Assembly: GCA_046597185.1 (NCBI GenBank)
Contig: JBKJLF010000695.1
Span: forward strand, 1 to 8,700
Direction of reading: 5' to 3'
Length of the DNA stretch: 8,700 nucleotides
From: CAMBDR01 sp046597185
GTDB lineage: Bacteria > Pseudomonadota > Gammaproteobacteria > Burkholderiales > Burkholderiaceae_D
Part shown: in pieces, positions 6,729-8,700 of the stretch
How positions within the stretch are numbered: position 1 is the first letter of the stretch
Layout of the letters: every line of letters starts with the position of its first letter
Program-made: the position numbers and the translations under genes
Notes under the pieces: model-generated
The model's database searches: none
What the model saw: the letters and a program-made list of their open reading frames with translations, nothing else
Told to the model about the DNA's origin: nothing

Positions 6729-8700
6729 ATGGAGATGTTTGTCACGAATGACGAGGTTACCCAATTGCAGGCTGGCTTGTCGGCCTTGCACGGATCAGCT
6801 CGTCTGTTCGCTTTGGTGCGCCTGGCCTGGTATTTGGGTGAGCGCAATACGCGCCAGTCGCTGGTCTATGCGGAAGAAGCGGATCGCCTGTGTCGCAGTC
6901 TGCCATTTGACAGCAAACAGCAAAATCTGATTTTGGCGCGTTTAGATTTAATTCGCGGTAATGGCAAATGGTTGTTTGCCGAGCCCGATCAGGCCGAGCA
7001 ATACGCCAATGATGCCATGGCCGTATTTAAAGAAGCGCAAGATCATACTGGCTGTGCGGACGCCTACTGGTTATTAGCCTGGGTTGAAAATACCCGGGGC
7101 GACGCCAACAAGCGTAATCGTTACCTCGAACTGGCTTCAGAACAAGTGCGCCAAATTGGCGATTGGGTGCGAGTTGACATCTTTGAAGCCGAATTGGCGC
7201 GGGCTGAAGCGTTTCGCGATGTGCGTAGTGCCAAAGAGCGTTGGGGTAGCCATTTTACGGAAGAAATCAATCATTTGCCGGTTGCCGTGGCGGCCTGTGT
7301 GCTGGATTTTTTAAGCACTTCTGCCTCCTTGTTATGTGATTATGGCCGCTCCACCACCTTTGGCATGCAGACTTTTGGAGCGTCTCTGGAGACCGGGCAA
7401 ATTCGCCGTGCGATTTATGCCGCCACCAATATTGGTGATGACTTCAATAACCTCAACGACCACCATGCAGCACTGGAATGGATGCAGCGCGGCCTGGATT
7501 TGGCGCGCCCCACCGATTGGCCCGGCAGTATTGGTGCCGTGCTGACCCAAACGGCGGGCACCTTGCGCAGTTTGGGGCGGCTGGAAGCGGCGCAAGAAAT
7601 GTTATGTCGCGCGCTGGAAATTCTCAATGCAGTGCCCGGTTCGCGCAGTTATGCCATCTCATTGGAATATTTGGGTTATCTGGCGCTGGACCGGGGCGAT
7701 TACCTGGTTGCGCTGGAAACCTTTCAACGCTTGCAAGTGCGCGGTGACAGTTTGAATCAGTCCGATGTCAAATCGGCTGCGCGTTGTGGTCAGGCGCATG
7801 CGCTGCTCGAATTAAAACGGCCCGAAGATGCGCTGGAAGCAGGCTTGTTGGCGCTTCAGTTTGCCGAACAAAAAGACGCGAGTTCGGCCAAAATTTCAGC
7901 GCTCACTTTGCTGGCCGAAATTCACACCCGGCACCGCTTGCCCGCACCAGCAGGCATGACTGCGCTCAACCCCTCATTACATTTTTTGCAAAAAGCGCTG
8001 GATATTGCCACCAGTATCGAAGGCTATACCGTACCGGGTGATTTGCTCGATGCGATCGGGCGCGAATATGCCAGCGTGGGGGCGTATGCGCAAGCCTACC
8101 AGATTGGTTTGCAAGCCAATGGTGCGCGCGCCAAAACCCACAGTCAGGAAGCGACCAATCGCGCCATTGCGATGCAGGTGCAACATCAAACCGAGCGTGC
8201 CCGTGCCGATGGCGAACATCACCGCCAATTGGCCGAATTGGAAGCCAAGCGTGCCGAAGTATTACAGCAAACCAGTGTCACCCTGGCGCGCTTATCGACC
8301 ATTGGGCAAGAGATTACCGCGCACTTGAATACTGACGATGTGTTTCGCTCGCTCAGCCGTAACGTCCATGGTTTGCTGGAGGTGAGTGCATTTTTGATTT
8401 ATTTGATGGAACCTAATGGTTTGGTATTGAGCCGTGCTTTTGGGGTGGAAGGTGATAAAGCGATACCGCCGGGCCAGGTGATGGTGACGGATCCGAATGC
8501 CAATTCAGCGCGTTGTGCTCGCGAGCGGCGCGATATTTTGCTTGATCTGGACCCGAGTGCACCTTCGCCCAACACCGTGCCGGGCACCTTGCATACCCTG
8601 AGTTTATTGTTTGCGCCCTTGTTGATTGGAGATAGGGTGTTGGGTGTAATGACCATCCAATCGGTGCAGCAGCATGCCTATGCCGAGCGCGAGCGCTTAA
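6729..8700 (+). CDS. TPR-GAF signalling protein, paralog of the upstream kinase, 3'-partial (657 aa visible)
   Basis: The frame is open without a stop from the ATG at 6729 to the right edge, giving 657 residues. It is collinear with the upstream kinase along its whole visible length. The order is the same: TPR-type helical repeats to about 466 (clear units near 240-262, 274-302, 315-340, 352-378 and 441-468), the charged coupler starting KTHSQEATNRA at 469, and a GAF domain from about 525 with ANSARC at 591-596 and LFAPLLIGDRVLGVMTIQS near its end. There is no membrane segment or signal peptide. By analogy a histidine kinase core follows beyond the edge, but the output domain is not visible; related TPR-GAF scaffolds could instead end in a GGDEF or cyclase domain. 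The N-terminal repeats differ most from the paralog (about 35% identical over the first 60 residues), suggesting a different input. It lies 89 bases downstream of the first paralog, likely in the same transcript. Confidence 0.88.
   Translation, partial: MEMFVTNDEVTQLQAGLSALHGSARLFALVRLAWYLGERNTRQSLVYAEEADRLCRSLPFDSKQQNLILARLDLIRGNGKWLFAEPDQAEQYANDAMAVFKEAQDHTGCADAYWLLAWVENTRGDANKRNRYLELASEQVRQIGDWVRVDIFEAELARAEAFRDVRSAKERWGSHFTEEINHLPVAVAACVLDFLSTSASLLCDYGRSTTFGMQTFGASLETGQIRRAIYAATNIGDDFNNLNDHHAALEWMQRGLDLARPTDWPGSIGAVLTQTAGTLRSLGRLEAAQEMLCRALEILNAVPGSRSYAISLEYLGYLALDRGDYLVALETFQRLQVRGDSLNQSDVKSAARCGQAHALLELKRPEDALEAGLLALQFAEQKDASSAKISALTLLAEIHTRHRLPAPAGMTALNPSLHFLQKALDIATSIEGYTVPGDLLDAIGREYASVGAYAQAYQIGLQANGARAKTHSQEATNRAIAMQVQHQTERARADGEHHRQLAELEAKRAEVLQQTSVTLARLSTIGQEITAHLNTDDVFRSLSRNVHGLLEVSAFLIYLMEPNGLVLSRAFGVEGDKAIPPGQVMVTDPNANSARCARERRDILLDLDPSAPSPNTVPGTLHTLSLLFAPLLIGDRVLGVMTIQSVQQHAYAERERL

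Noticed and set aside
7336..8328. Several short + strand and minus strand frames of 69-107 codons at the right end
   Set aside because: All overlap the continuous 657-residue frame from 6729, which aligns with the upstream kinase. They are out-of-frame shadows.
5215..8624. Identical 18- and 19-base stretches shared by the two kinase genes (5215-5232 with 8133-8150, 5688-5706 with 8606-8624) as mobile-element or attachment-site repeats
   Set aside because: They sit at the same codon positions of homologous domains at constant spacing, so they are residual paralog identity and not independent repeats.
1..8700. CRISPR array, insertion sequence, tRNA or phage features
   Set aside because: No regularly spaced repeats, terminal inverted repeats, transposase motifs or tRNA-like cloverleaf sequences were seen; the window is almost entirely coding on one strand.

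Overview
The window reads as a piece of a Gram-negative, probably betaproteobacterial, chromosome. The basis is moderate GC content (about 50-55% judged by eye), a typical Wzx-style polysaccharide export context, and a style of cytoplasmic TPR-GAF-histidine kinase that I associate with Betaproteobacteria. No rRNA or taxonomic marker is present, so this placement is only moderately supported. All five genes lie on the + strand and coding density is very high; the only gaps are 32, 42 and 89 bases.

The left half (1-3756) is the end of a surface-polysaccharide biosynthesis locus. It holds the 3' part of a multi-pass Wzx-type flippase (1-1199), an adenylate-forming CapK/PaaK-like enzyme (1232-2698) and a GT-B glycosyltransferase of the GT4 type (2695-3756). 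The last two genes overlap by four bases at an ATGA junction, so they are almost certainly co-translated. A plausible division of labour is that the glycosyltransferase adds a sugar to a lipid-linked repeat unit, the adenylate-forming enzyme activates a carboxylic acid used to decorate or process it, and the flippase moves the unit across the inner membrane.

The right half (3799-8700) holds two tandem paralogous signalling genes. The first (3799-6639) is a complete 946-residue soluble sensor kinase: TPR-rich N-terminal half, a charged coupling helix, a GAF domain, a dimerisation/phosphoacceptor helix with an intact H-box, and a full HATPase catalytic domain. The second (6729 to beyond 8700) is a partial gene that stays open to the window edge. 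Its 657 visible residues align with the first kinase from residue 1 through most of the GAF domain; its output domain is not visible. The paralogs diverge unevenly: the N-terminal 60 residues are about 35% identical, a central 33-residue TPR block is 31/33 identical, and the coupler helix is 43/65 identical. No response regulator is visible.

With the kinase genes starting 42 bases after the glycosyltransferase, read-through from the polysaccharide genes is possible. Whether the kinases control that locus is inference. The most notable features are the tandem TPR-GAF kinase pair with its unusually constrained internal block, and the uncharacterised adenylate-forming enzyme in the polysaccharide locus.
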